Of a stretch of DNA of 64,000 bases, positions 50,637-60,527 are shown piece by piece. The translations under genes and the position numbers were made by a program. The DNA is taken from the NCBI GenBank assembly GCA_977017575.1, contig CDRNVI010000003.1, positions 806,001-870,000 on the forward strand. Reading direction: 5' to 3'. The notes under the pieces were generated by a model. The model searched no databases. It was not told the origin of the DNA and worked only from the letters and a program-made list of their open reading frames with translations. How positions within the stretch are numbered: the first letter of the stretch is position 1; every line of letters begins with the position of its first letter. The DNA is from Paramoeba atlantica (lineage: Eukaryota; Discosea).

Positions 50637-51725
50637 TTGTGCCCCACCCCGACAAATGCTCGTGCCCGACCGTTGAGGATACGGCGGGTGAACTTACCAG
50701 GCTCTTCTCCGAATTCATCTTTATTCTTGCGAATGGAAAGTGCAAGTGCAGTGGAAAGAACGGATTTACCGAGACTTCAAATTCGGAGGGGAAAACACGT
50801 GTTCGGAACGGCAGCGCCTTTGGCAAGGGAACAAACGAGATCAAACCTTTTATGCGATATACTCGGACTCAACCCAAAGGATCCGCACGGTCAGATCGTT
50901 CGGAAAGCAATCGAGCCCATGTGGGCAACAAGTACGTGGGGAACGAGGGAGAGGCTGTGGCTCCGGATGCAAGACTTTTGTGCACAACGTCACCTATCTC
51001 AAAACGCGCTCAGTGCGGTCAGGTTCGTAGACTCATTGAAACTGGCGACGTCGACACGACTGGCCTACGCAAGGAATCTGCAGACTCTTATTACGCTCAT
51101 GGGGGCCGAAGCAACCCCATTGAAGATGTACGGAAAGGCGTTGCAAGCGCAAGGCGGACTAGAACCACAGAGACAAATGCTTGCAATTACTCCCGTCCTT
51201 CTAAGACGGTTGAGAAGAAGTCTAAAAACATCCGAGAGCATGACGGCTCTTTTGTGCTGGAAAACGGCAGCTCGTTGGACGGAAACGGCGGAACTTTCGA
51301 CAGAACAGATATTAAAGGTTACTCCCGAAGAGGTGGTGATTTACTGGGGAAGAGCAACGAAGTCAACGAGAATGAACCCCTTTCGACCGTATATGTACGC
51401 GATTGTGACGGGCCCCGGAACTGCCGAGTTAGCGGACTACATGAGACGAATACCCCAAGGGTGCAGAATGTGCTACACGGAGGTATCTCGAATGGACAGC
51501 AAAATACGCGAAATCTTGGGAAATGGCTATGGGACGCATTCAATAAAAAGGGGTGCAATCACGTGGCTGTTCCAGGAAGTGGCTCAAGGGAATCTAACGA
51601 TATCAGAAGTTCAGAACATGACCAAGCATTTAAATGTCGAAAGTCTGTTAAGATACAATGCAAACCAAGTAACGACGGCCAGAGCGCTCGGAACGCAACG
51701 TGTATCGGCGAGACTCCCGGCATGA
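50637..51725 (+). CDS. Tyrosine recombinase of E3
   Basis: 362-codon frame; the first ATG, near 50733, is the likely start, giving about 330 residues. Core-binding part: TSTWGTRERLWLRMQDFC, TSTRLAYARNLQTLITLMG. Catalytic part: LLCWKTAARWTETAELS (first Arg), WGRATKSTRMNPFRPYM, GTHSIKRGAITWLFQEVAQG (HxxR block), LNVESLLRYNANQVTTAR (Tyr region). It would integrate the element cDNA. This is the reference YR for the E family here. Confidence 0.8.
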   Translation: MCPTPTNARARPLRIRRVNLPGSSPNSSLFLRMESASAVERTDLPRLQIRRGKHVFGTAAPLAREQTRSNLLCDILGLNPKDPHGQIVRKAIEPMWATSTWGTRERLWLRMQDFCAQRHLSQNALSAVRFVDSLKLATSTRLAYARNLQTLITLMGAEATPLKMYGKALQAQGGLEPQRQMLAITPVLLRRLRRSLKTSESMTALLCWKTAARWTETAELSTEQILKVTPEEVVIYWGRATKSTRMNPFRPYMYAIVTGPGTAELADYMRRIPQGCRMCYTEVSRMDSKIREILGNGYGTHSIKRGAITWLFQEVAQGNLTISEVQNMTKHLNVESLLRYNANQVTTARALGTQRVSARLPA

Positions 51726-53312
51726 CAGCTGAACTGTTGGAGCAAGTTTACTCTGAGGTACCGTACTTGAAACGGCACTCGACTACTTGCGCGCGGCGCT
51801 CGTCTAAGCTGGCCACGGCAAAAGATTTTGAGATACCATTACACGTGAAAATGAATACACCTCTAATGGATCTAAAGGTAGTGAAAGGATGGATGGACTT
51901 GCCAACCAAGATGCGCTTTCAAAATGTTATGGACGAACTTCTACACGTTCCTGAAATAGCTGAAAAAGAGCCGAAGGGACTCAATTCTCTACCTGTGTCC
52001 GATATTGCGCTTCTTTTGAAGGCCGGTATCATTTCTCAAGTTTCTTCTGATGAATTAGAGCGTCGTCCTACAGCTCAATTTATCATCCCGTTTACTGTAG
52101 TGGAACAAGACGAATTTGGTCACGATCGGAGGAGATTTATATCTTGGTCGCGCGGGGATAATGACCGGTTGAAAGATTATGTCCCTGATGTTCCCCTGCT
52201 TCATCCTAGTAAATATTTGCATCGAGTTGACGACGCTATAGGAGTGAAAAGAGATTTGAGCTGTGGATTCTATCAAGTACCACTTCCTCTAGCTGCGCGT
52301 TGTAAATTTCGCGTTTCATCAAAAGGCCGTACTTATGAAATGAACGTTCTTCCGATGGGGCATAGGTGTGCCCCAGAAATCATGCATACGATAACTTCCG
52401 CCCTTGGGGGACTTATGTAGCGCTAAATCTGCTTTTACACGAGGAGCTATGGATGTGTACGTTGATGGAGTTCGGTTTTCGGGAACTGTGGAACAAGCGC
52501 AGGAGTACGCACGCTTTGTGGATAAACGGTGCGATGAGATGGGAGGAAAATTCAAGGAGAAAGGCCATGACCCGACACAGCGCTATGTATTTAATGGAGT
52601 TCATTACGATCACGTCAATCACAAGGTCAGCCTGGGACCACGTGTGGTGCGTAAGTTGCAGAATGACAGATTTTACTCGTTAAGCTTCAAAGATCTGGAG
52701 GCGGCGGTGGGGCGCCTTCTGTACGCATCTGCTGTGCTTGGTATAGTCATTCCGCGATTTCATTTCGCTGTCAAGATTGTTCAGCGACGAATTAATTTGT
52801 TGAATCGATGTCCGTGGATAGGTAATAAGTCTGTTGACCTTCCACGAAAAACACGTATTATTTTGGCACAATGGAGGGATGAGGTAGTATTGAATACTCC
52901 GATTAAAGCTCCACTTCATCCAGATTTCGTTCCTCACAAACATCGTCTTTACACAGATGCTTCTCGCAAAGGGTGGGGAGGGATTCTGTATCTGGATACA
53001 GGAGAGGTTTTGATAACAGGCAAGCCATGGGAAGCCGGAACAACGTATGAAGTAAACAATGCTGAAGCTACGGCTGTAAGGTTGGCTCTTGAAGAATTCG
53101 GTAAGCATTTTGAAAGCGGAACGTGCCTGGATATTTTTGTGGACAACACTTCATGTAAAGAGGCACTGAATAGGAAAACTTCTAAGTCGGACAATATTGC
53201 ACGTCAATTGCGCATGGTTTTAGAGGAAGCGAAAAGGAAAGGGATACGCATTCAGGCACGTTACATTGCCTCGTCAGAGAATCCAGCAGACCCGATTAGC
53301 AGGAAATTTTAG
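51722..53312 (+). mobile_element. RT-RNase H region of E3
   Basis: Fossil part. RT blocks in order: VPYLKRHSTTCARRSSKLA, FIIPFTVVEQDEFGHDRRRF, GVKRDLSCGFYQVPLPLAA, VLPMGHRCAPEIMHTI, DVYVDGVRFSG; RNase H: HRLYTDASRKGWGGILYLD, YEVNNAEATAVRLALEEFG, DIFVDNTSCKEALNRK, YIASSENPADPISRKF. Order and content match E2. Confidence 0.8.
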
Positions 53313-53515
53313 CCTGGGACTTGCGAGAAGTTCCCCAAGGAATATCACGAGTGCTCGGGTAGTGTTAAATGTGACTAGTGATCGGGTTGGTTGGCTGCGG
53401 GTTGCGCGGACGGGAATCCCCGTTCACAACGTTATTAGTTTATTGGGTACTCTTTTAGCATTGATTATGATAGGTTATGACGATCTCACTTAGTCTCTTG
53501 GGTTTATTTCCATAA

Positions 53516-53567
53516 ATACAGTTTCTGTAGATACAGTTTCCATAGATACAGTTTCTGTACCTTGTTG
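53516..53567 (+). other. SL exon 3' part with two further partial copies
   Basis: ATACAGTTTCTGTA (53516), GATACAGTTTCCATA (53530) and GATACAGTTTCTGTACC...TTGTTG (53545-53567) lie in tandem ahead of LINE-D. Confidence 0.8.
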
Positions 53568-53614
53568 AATTAATTTTCATCTTTTGTACTAACTGTTATC
53601 ACCCCTACAGGGGC

Positions 53615-53890
53615 ATGTCACTCCACACCACTACCTCTGCCCCCCAGGCGCAAGGCGACCTCCCTCGAGGATCTGCTGGCGCAAAACCTTCACGCAAGCA
53701 TACCTTCAACTTCACACAAAAAAGTGCGATTTCTGTAAAAATAAGACACTCAACTTCCACATCATGGCTCTATTTCCCTGACATCCACGCGGCGGCTTGT
53801 TTTCTAACCAAGAAGAGGCACTTCAATGCCGAAATTTCAGCGGAACTTTCCTTAGCACGAACCCTTCGAAACAGGAGCAAAGCGGTCTGA
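53615..53890 (+). CDS. Upstream small ORF of LINE-D
   Basis: 91 codons from the first ATG after the SL leader (MSLHTTTSAPQAQGDLPRGS), ending 37 bp before the main ATG. No domain is recognised. It may be a short first ORF, a regulatory upstream ORF, or chance. Confidence 0.35.
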   Translation: MSLHTTTSAPQAQGDLPRGSAGAKPSRKHTFNFTQKSAISVKIRHSTSTSWLYFPDIHAAACFLTKKRHFNAEISAELSLARTLRNRSKAV

Positions 53891-53927
53891 TGGTATATTA
53901 GTAGAAAAATGCACTTTACAAGACGTA

Positions 53928-56900
53928 ATGAACGAGGAAGCATGCGAACATTTCGTATTCCGCGAAATTGCACCGCCACACAGGATATTCCGGCACACTA
54001 GCTGGGCGACAGCACACGCAGACGCATCTCTACAGCTAGATAAACAGTACTCTTGTCCTGGAACCCTTGGACGCGCCATCAAGAAGAAACTGGCTGGGAA
54101 CAACATTTCGGGACTTGCGGCGTTCGACCTAACCCACGTCCACACTAAGGAAGTACACGATGAAGGCTCTTGGGAAAGAACTAGGATTGAGTACGGCGAA
54201 CCTTTCCTGATCCGGAAGCCCAACCAGGCGGCGGCACAAGGAACGCGGACAGTGCGGCAACAACCTTGTGCCCACCGCTGCTTGAATAAACGCACCTGTC
54301 TCCACCCGTGTTGCAAAGTTGGGATGGAACCCGAGCTCACCAACAATCGTCCAGAGGAACCGGGTGGCCACGCACCAAACAGAAGTCATCCGCTGCCTCG
54401 TACAACGGACGAACCAACCCCCAACCACGAAGCTCGACCCAGCCGTACTCAACCGTGTGCTCATCGATGTTTGAACAAGCGCATATGCCTCCACCAATGT
54501 TGCAAGATCAGTATTGACCCCGAACCTATGGACCACCCCTCACCTCACCCAGATATGCAGAGAGCAGATAGTGCAATCCAAAAGTCTGATGCCAGGCCTG
54601 ATGCTACACCATGGCTTCGAGATGAACAAACGTCTAGCACATGCGCGACACCTCGACGATCATGTAAACACATTTGCCAAAACAAGCAACAATGTAAGCA
54701 CATGTGTTGCAAGATTGGGGTAAAGATCGACCCTAAAAGACTTGAATCCCTAAACGAAGAAACAACAGTAATTGCCACCCCTCCCTCACCCGCCCCACGC
54801 ACTCAGACACCGCCAGACAGAAATCTGCATCACATAACAAGGTCGGAAGAACAAGAACTCTCGCGCAGGCCCTGCAAGCACGTATGCCGCAACAAGGCTG
54901 AATGCAAACACCAATGTTGTAAGGAGGGAGTACTCAGCCGCCCTCAGGACGCTCGGCAGGAACCCACCCGCTGGAGCCTACGCAACCTCTTCTCGTGGAA
55001 TCTGTCTAACAACGAGACAAACGGACAAGCACCTGCTGGTCACAGCGAAAGATCCGTATCTTCTGAGCCCCAAAGACAGGTAGAAACCAAAATAGGCGCC
55101 GCACGGAGTTCACCACGAGATCAGCGCCACGAAAGACGCTCCACAAATGCCTCCGAAGAAACCCGCATCAATCAGTCTCCACGACAACCAGCACATCCAC
55201 CGGTGAACAACGTAACCTCGGAACCAGCGCCAACCTTCGGAACTGAAAGTAACACACAGACGCTTACCCAGACTCTCCCACCGCGGGGCGGACCACGGCA
55301 GACCCACGGGCCGAATGACAGCACGATCCTGAACTCACAGAGGAATAGATCTCGAAATGAAAACGTATTAGACACCGAGACGGCTGAATACTTGTTAAGC
55401 ACCATGCGTACGATCGAAGGAGGGCGGGTCATGATAAGCCTCTCACAGGACCAATGGCAGCTGGCAATAAAGAAGGCCATGGATAGATGTAAAAAGTACT
55501 TAAAGCCTGCATCAACCCCGAGCGAAGCCCTACTACATACGGAATTACTGACAGCTTGCATGGCGGTCTCGGTTTATGAAGTTGTACGGGAACTCGACCC
55601 CACCAAAGGGTTCAAATTGCGCTCCAAAATTGGCCATGCGAAACGCCCCACACGACCCCTTAGCTATGACCGCTCTGCGAAGCAACTAGCAGGACACATC
55701 CGTCAACTGAAACGTACTCTTTCCTTTACCCACGGACGCTCAGAAAGGGACCGCTTGATCGGCAACATAAAAGAAGCGACCAAAGCGCATAAGCTGTACA
55801 CGGAAGAAGCGAAACTAGTCAAACAAGAACGAGAGAAACGCTGGATGATGGACAGGTTCCAAAGAAACCCTTGGACAGCAGCCGGAGAGTGTCTTGACAA
55901 GAACGAGCAACTGGTAAATCAGCCGGCAACCTTTCCAGACTGCTCGCAAGCAGCTATCGAAACATTTTTCCAAGAATCGTTAAGCACAGACACGGAAGAT
56001 CATAGTCTACCTCCAACAAACCTCCTTGGCCTGGATCTAGAGAATGCAATGGAATGGGAAGCAATCGACGTACCAACCATAGCAGTGGCAATCTCCTCGA
56101 AACGCCCCTCGGCTGCCCCAGGCTCCGATACCGTGGGAAACGCATTTCTTCGACGCTGCGAAGAGCTCTACCCGTTCATCGCGCAAGTCTTCAATGAAGT
56201 ACTGAAGCATTCGGTCAGCCCTCCCTATTGGAAACAGGCCGTCACCCGACTCATTCACAAAGGCGGAGCTCCCAACCAATTGTCCAACTGGAGACCCATC
56301 AGTCTTACGAGCTGCCTTGGTAAGTTACTCCACTCCATTATTGGCCACAGAATCTTGAGCCATGCTGTGACGACAGGAATAATTGACACAACCATACAAA
56401 AAGGATTTTTGCCAAACGTAAATGGAACTATCGAGCATACCCAGTCACTCTGTGAACTATTGGACTTTCAACGACAGCATAAACGACAATACTGCCTTGG
56501 TCAATTTGACTTAAAGAACGCGTTTGGTTCTCTCCCACACTCCATTCTCTTTCAAGTCCTAACGTGGGCAAAGGTATCACCTCAAATCATCGCGTACATC
56601 CGCTCCCTATACCATGATGCGACTATCCGGATCAAATGTTCGGAAGGGCTGACCAAACACATCCCCGTCAAACGAGGTGTTCTCCAGGGCGACACACTAT
56701 CCCCCGTACTATTCAATCTCGCCATGGAAGTGGTTCTACGATATCTCCGATCGAGCTTCCCTAGCTATGGTATTAAATGGGGCAACCAAGAGTCGTTCTT
56801 AAAAGCCTTTGCAGACGATCTGGCTATCATCACGAACTCGGCTGAAGAAATGCAACACGTGACGAACGCCCTGGTGAACATGCTTTCCAGGTTAGGCATG

Positions 56901-58328
56901 CGCCTTAACGTACCGAAATGTCGTCTCCAACACATGTCTGTAGCAGAAGGCGGATATAAGACCCACAGACCCCGTATCTTGGCATACGGTGAGAGTATTC
57001 CCAACGTTTGCGACAAAGGAAGTCAGTTCCTAGGTATGACACTCGCGCCGGGGGCCCAACAAGGGAAAGTACTGTTCAAAAGTCTCCTAAAGCAGCTACG
57101 ATTTTGGTTGAACAATGTATCCAATAGTGCCCTAGATACCCCCGCTCGTCTCTGGGCCTATAATAACGTAATCATATCTCGCCTGCGATATGTGCTCACG
57201 GTCAATCCAGGAATCACACTAAACTTTATCCTTCGACTACAAAAATATGCGACGAGACACATTCGAAAATGGATAAACATGGCCAAAACAGCTACGAGCG
57301 AAGTTCTGTACTCTGAACGCGGCTGGGCTCTCACCAGCCTGTCTAAGCTTTGGTTACTCTGCACAGGCACAGCAGTTGAACAGATGAAAAAATCTCGTGA
57401 TCCAGCAGTGCAACAAGCGCTGAGATATCGCATCCGTCGTGAACACGACAAACGTTCTTCCGGACAAGTGCGACCAGTCGTCGAGTTGTACGACCGCAGT
57501 GGAAATCACGCATCGACACGGCAGTACATTGAACATGAATACGAAAGACATCTCTCAGAAGCTGTGCAGCGTCGAGCACCAATCGCGGGGCAGTGGTTTC
57601 GCATGGCTACAGAAGACGACCTCGCGAAAGACTTCGCTGCTGCTCTGTGCAATATTAAAAGTACGTCGCTCTCCAGATTTGCTTCATCTGTTCTGACACA
57701 GACACCGCTTCCGACCCGATCCGCCTTACACCGCTGGGGCCTCAGTTCCCACACGAACCGTAAATGCCCCACTTGCACAGAAGACGTACAAACTGTGCGC
57801 CACGTTCTAACAGGCTGCAAGGCCGCCCTGCAACAGGGGCGGTATACTTTCCGTCACAACCTCATTCTACACGCCCTTGCAGATGCTATTCGACAATCCC
57901 CCGAAACCGCACAGTATCACTTTGACCTCGCTCACCATCAGAATCCGCCAACCTGGCTGAGCGGGCAAGAAACGTCCCTCCGACCTGATGGATGGGTCCA
58001 ACTTAAGAACGGTTCTGAGTTCATACTCGAACTGACATCTCCGTGGGAGGAAAACTTTATCTCCTCACACGAACGGAAGATGCAGAAGTATGGACATATG
58101 TATCTACAACGGAAAATGTCGAACCCAGCCACTTTTCTCCTGGCCATTGAAGTAGGTGCCAGGGGAAAGCTCAACAGCTCAACTCGAGCACTGAACTCCC
58201 TTTTTGGTGGAAACAAGGCCACCGCCTCGCGATGTCGTCAGCATATGGTAACAAGAGCCCTTAGTGGCAGTTTCAAAAATTTTAATAATCGCGACATTGA
58301 GCAGTGGAGTGAGGGCACGTGCTGGTGA
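53928..58328 (+). CDS. LINE-D polyprotein: four CxHxC modules, RT, restriction-like endonuclease
   Basis: 1,466 codons from ATG 53928, no breaks. Four copies of a module C-x-H-x-C-x5-C-x-H-x-C-C occur at about residues 114-131 (CAHRCLNKRTCLHPCCK), 177-193, 246-262 and 316-332, separated by disordered linkers; they resemble the C-terminal zinc motif of HFM1/MER3-type helicases from memory. RT: WRPISLTSCLGKLLHSII, GQFDLKNAFGSLPHSI, RGVLQGDTLSPVLFNLAME, KAFADDLAIITNS near residue 961. C-terminus: CPTCTEDVQTVRHVLTGC, FRHNLILHALAD, then RPDGWVQLKNGSEFILELTS (about 1350), an RLE with Glu in the second acidic position. The clade among CRE/R2/NeSL-like LINEs needs alignment. Confidence 0.85.
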   Translation: MNEEACEHFVFREIAPPHRIFRHTSWATAHADASLQLDKQYSCPGTLGRAIKKKLAGNNISGLAAFDLTHVHTKEVHDEGSWERTRIEYGEPFLIRKPNQAAAQGTRTVRQQPCAHRCLNKRTCLHPCCKVGMEPELTNNRPEEPGGHAPNRSHPLPRTTDEPTPNHEARPSRTQPCAHRCLNKRICLHQCCKISIDPEPMDHPSPHPDMQRADSAIQKSDARPDATPWLRDEQTSSTCATPRRSCKHICQNKQQCKHMCCKIGVKIDPKRLESLNEETTVIATPPSPAPRTQTPPDRNLHHITRSEEQELSRRPCKHVCRNKAECKHQCCKEGVLSRPQDARQEPTRWSLRNLFSWNLSNNETNGQAPAGHSERSVSSEPQRQVETKIGAARSSPRDQRHERRSTNASEETRINQSPRQPAHPPVNNVTSEPAPTFGTESNTQTLTQTLPPRGGPRQTHGPNDSTILNSQRNRSRNENVLDTETAEYLLSTMRTIEGGRVMISLSQDQWQLAIKKAMDRCKKYLKPASTPSEALLHTELLTACMAVSVYEVVRELDPTKGFKLRSKIGHAKRPTRPLSYDRSAKQLAGHIRQLKRTLSFTHGRSERDRLIGNIKEATKAHKLYTEEAKLVKQEREKRWMMDRFQRNPWTAAGECLDKNEQLVNQPATFPDCSQAAIETFFQESLSTDTEDHSLPPTNLLGLDLENAMEWEAIDVPTIAVAISSKRPSAAPGSDTVGNAFLRRCEELYPFIAQVFNEVLKHSVSPPYWKQAVTRLIHKGGAPNQLSNWRPISLTSCLGKLLHSIIGHRILSHAVTTGIIDTTIQKGFLPNVNGTIEHTQSLCELLDFQRQHKRQYCLGQFDLKNAFGSLPHSILFQVLTWAKVSPQIIAYIRSLYHDATIRIKCSEGLTKHIPVKRGVLQGDTLSPVLFNLAMEVVLRYLRSSFPSYGIKWGNQESFLKAFADDLAIITNSAEEMQHVTNALVNMLSRLGMRLNVPKCRLQHMSVAEGGYKTHRPRILAYGESIPNVCDKGSQFLGMTLAPGAQQGKVLFKSLLKQLRFWLNNVSNSALDTPARLWAYNNVIISRLRYVLTVNPGITLNFILRLQKYATRHIRKWINMAKTATSEVLYSERGWALTSLSKLWLLCTGTAVEQMKKSRDPAVQQALRYRIRREHDKRSSGQVRPVVELYDRSGNHASTRQYIEHEYERHLSEAVQRRAPIAGQWFRMATEDDLAKDFAAALCNIKSTSLSRFASSVLTQTPLPTRSALHRWGLSSHTNRKCPTCTEDVQTVRHVLTGCKAALQQGRYTFRHNLILHALADAIRQSPETAQYHFDLAHHQNPPTWLSGQETSLRPDGWVQLKNGSEFILELTSPWEENFISSHERKMQKYGHMYLQRKMSNPATFLLAIEVGARGKLNSSTRALNSLFGGNKATASRCRQHMVTRALSGSFKNFNNRDIEQWSEGTCW

Positions 58329-58586
58329 AGAGTTTTAAAAACCTAGGAGAAACTCGTTTTGTGCGAGGATTGCGTGCTAGTCATGCATCTTCTAGGTATC
58401 AATCTCTGCAGTTAAACTGCATGAATATCAAAGTGGCTACAGGAAGAGATATATCTTCGTAAGCTCATTGAGAAATCAGCAGTCTTCAAATTTCTTATTA
58501 TTGCTTCCATATATTTTTATATACTAGTTCTACTAGATGTTTTATGAGCAGCCCGACCTGGATTTCTTAGCAATTTTTCGTTTTTA
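58329..58586. other. LINE-D 3' non-coding region
   Basis: No gene, no A-run and no obvious repeat with other parts of the window. Confidence 0.45.
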
Positions 58587-60525
58587 GTGGCTTCGTTAAA
58601 CGAGGTGTTTGTTTTCAACTTACAATAAACGTCACTATTCTGAGAGTCGCTAAAAATGAGAATTGGGCTGTCAAAGTACAACTGGCCAAAATGAGAATGC
58701 ACTTTGAAAAATGAGAATGGGGCTTCGGCCACACATGTCAACGTTCAATTGAATTCGATACTCAAAAATGAGAATAGAAAAAAATAACTTTCTTTTAATC
58801 ACTGCTTAACTCTCTTCGTATTCTTTGCTCACTGCTTAAACTCGCTGCTTACTCTTCCTGAACACCCATGGTCGTGAGAACTATCCCGTCCATCATGTTC
58901 ATCATATCAATGTTGTCTTCGCCACCTTCTTCTTCCTCTTCTTCTGTATCAGTTTCTATGAACGAATCTTCGACGGGTTCATCGAATCGAGAAATTGCTT
59001 CATCAACATCGATGAATCCCTGTTCTTTAAGAGCGGTGTTCGGGTCCAAGCTGGAGTGATACTTTTTTTGACCAACCCAAGTGCCCTGATTTGGGATGTA
59101 CCCCCCGCTTGCCCAACATGAGCGAATCTTGTCCCGAGAAATTGAATTCCATGCGTTCCTCGCTAAGCGCATCATGACGTCCCAGGTAGGAGTATATTGG
59201 GATGGATTCCCACTCTTCTCGGCCTCGTCCTGCACAAGAATTCTGTATTGGTGTTTGAACATCTTGATAATCCCCAAATCTGCCGGCTGCCAAACATGGG
59301 TCAAGCCTTCTGGGCCAAAAAGAACTGAACCTCCTCTATAGCCGTACTCATTGCTCTGCCGCAACACATCAGGAAGATGGCGATGACCCTCGAAACGGTC
59401 CAGTAGCCACAAGAATCTGCCAGACATCAAGGTTTTCATACGTTCAAATATAGCGGTTGAGTTACGTGCGTCTGCCCATGCATTGCGTTGTATGTGCACG
59501 GAGCTGTCGTTTTGATAGCGATGTGCTAAGTTTTTGGGATTTCGCGACTTGGGATTCGGCTCCCCTTTCAAAACGAATGATAGTGGCATCTTTTCTCCCG
59601 CCATAGAAGTACCAATAAAAATTGTAACCCGGGTTTTGGATTTTATGTTGGACATGGCTTCCGGAGAAACAGTGCCTTTCGTGCAATAGACGTGTTTCGT
59701 TCCGTGCGAAATGAGAAGTCCAGTTTCATCAACATTCCAGACTCGGGCATCGCCGTATGTTAAGGTGTGGAAGCGTACTTTCTGCACGAAGCTTACCACT
59801 TCTGTATCCCAAGACGAAGATAACGTCTTCTTTTCTTGAGCAAGACGACGTGTAAACCCGTTTTTCTTTATGAGTCTTCGAATCCAACAATCTAGCGCAT
59901 TTTGTTTGCCAACGAATTTGTCCCCAGTGATGCTTCGCACATAAGAAGCAACCTGCTTTATTGTAAATTGCATGGTTTCCTCCATCCAAGATTCCACCTG
60001 CGATTTCAGAGTTAAGTGGCCTCGATGACGCGAGACGCGAGCATGCTTGCTCTTTGGTTGAGCAGAAGAAATACTATCTAAATCCTGGAACCAGCGGTAT
60101 ACAGTTTTTCGAGGAACATCAATAATGCCGTTTGCAAGGGTATGTTCCATTTTTGCTGTCAGAGTGTCGCCGGGACTACGCCTCACGAGCTCAATAACCT
60201 TAAGTTTTTCCTCGTTCGATAAGCCCATAAAAGAAAATTATTAAAAAGTGTTTAGTATGATCTGGCAAAGACAAGAGTAAGAATCCATCGGTGAGCGATT
60301 GCATTAAAAAACTTTTTTTTAAAAATGAGAATTATGATATGACCTCATAAATAAGTTCCTGTCAACGTTCAACAGACCAATTCTGAGAATAGTGACAAAA
60401 AACGACAAAAAAGCCGTTTTGTGTGTGTCAACGTACAACTGAGCATTCTGAGAATAGTGACGTTTACTGTAGTAGTCACTCATGCGCTTCGTGTTGAAAA
60501 CTACCACCGCGTTTAACGAAGGGCC
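58587..60525 (-). mobile_element. pogo-like DNA transposon, apparently intact
   Basis: 1,939 bp between TA dinucleotides (58585-58586, 60526-60527). Terminal inverted repeats: GTGGCTTCGTTAAACGAGG on the left and the complement reading GGCCCTTCGTTAAACGCGG on the right, with further matched blocks GTTTTCAAC and AACGTCACTATTCT. Subterminal direct repeats AAAATGAGAAT (left, four; right, one) and TTCTGAGAATAGTGAC (right, two). The TA duplication and the transposase agree with Tc1/mariner-pogo. Confidence 0.85.
58849..60228 (-). CDS. pogo/Tigger-type DDE transposase
   Basis: 459 codons from ATG 60228 (MGLSNEEKLKVIELVRRSPG), no breaks. N-terminal helix-turn-helix region with VPRKTVYRWFQDLD and a CENP-B-like second DNA-binding part (FTIKQVASYVRSITGDKFVG...CWIRRLIKKNGFTRR). 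Catalytic region: ARVWNVDETGLLISH (first Asp), FLWLLDRFEGHRHLP (second Asp), THVWQPADLGIIKMFKHQYR (third Asp), i.e. a DDxD triad. Acidic C-terminus (TDTEEEEEEGGEDNID). It cuts and pastes the element at TA sites in the nucleus. Length fits the family (400-500 residues). Confidence 0.85.
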   Translation of the reverse strand: MGLSNEEKLKVIELVRRSPGDTLTAKMEHTLANGIIDVPRKTVYRWFQDLDSISSAQPKSKHARVSRHRGHLTLKSQVESWMEETMQFTIKQVASYVRSITGDKFVGKQNALDCWIRRLIKKNGFTRRLAQEKKTLSSSWDTEVVSFVQKVRFHTLTYGDARVWNVDETGLLISHGTKHVYCTKGTVSPEAMSNIKSKTRVTIFIGTSMAGEKMPLSFVLKGEPNPKSRNPKNLAHRYQNDSSVHIQRNAWADARNSTAIFERMKTLMSGRFLWLLDRFEGHRHLPDVLRQSNEYGYRGGSVLFGPEGLTHVWQPADLGIIKMFKHQYRILVQDEAEKSGNPSQYTPTWDVMMRLARNAWNSISRDKIRSCWASGGYIPNQGTWVGQKKYHSSLDPNTALKEQGFIDVDEAISRFDEPVEDSFIETDTEEEEEEGGEDNIDMMNMMDGIVLTTMGVQEE

Positions 60526-60527
60526 TA

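Larger units (their letters stand above)
49009..53500 (+). mobile_element. YR retroelement E3, most complete of the E family
   Basis: Fossil. Terminus-like sequence, gag (49650-50633), YR (50637-51725), RT-RNase H (51722-53312) and a right flank with GATCGGGTTGGTTGGCTGCGG. All expected parts are present; it looks nearly whole with about one break. The YR stop and RT start overlap as ATGA, a layout that would suit re-initiation. Confidence 0.8.
53516..58586 (+). mobile_element. LINE-D, RLE-type non-LTR retrotransposon with intact ORF
   Basis: SL exon pieces at the 5' end, a leader with a 91-codon upstream ORF, one 1,466-codon ORF and a non-coding tail to the pogo-like transposon. No A-tail was found; the 3' end may be cut or the family may lack one. 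The unbroken ORF makes LINE-D the LINE here most likely to be young. Confidence 0.8.
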
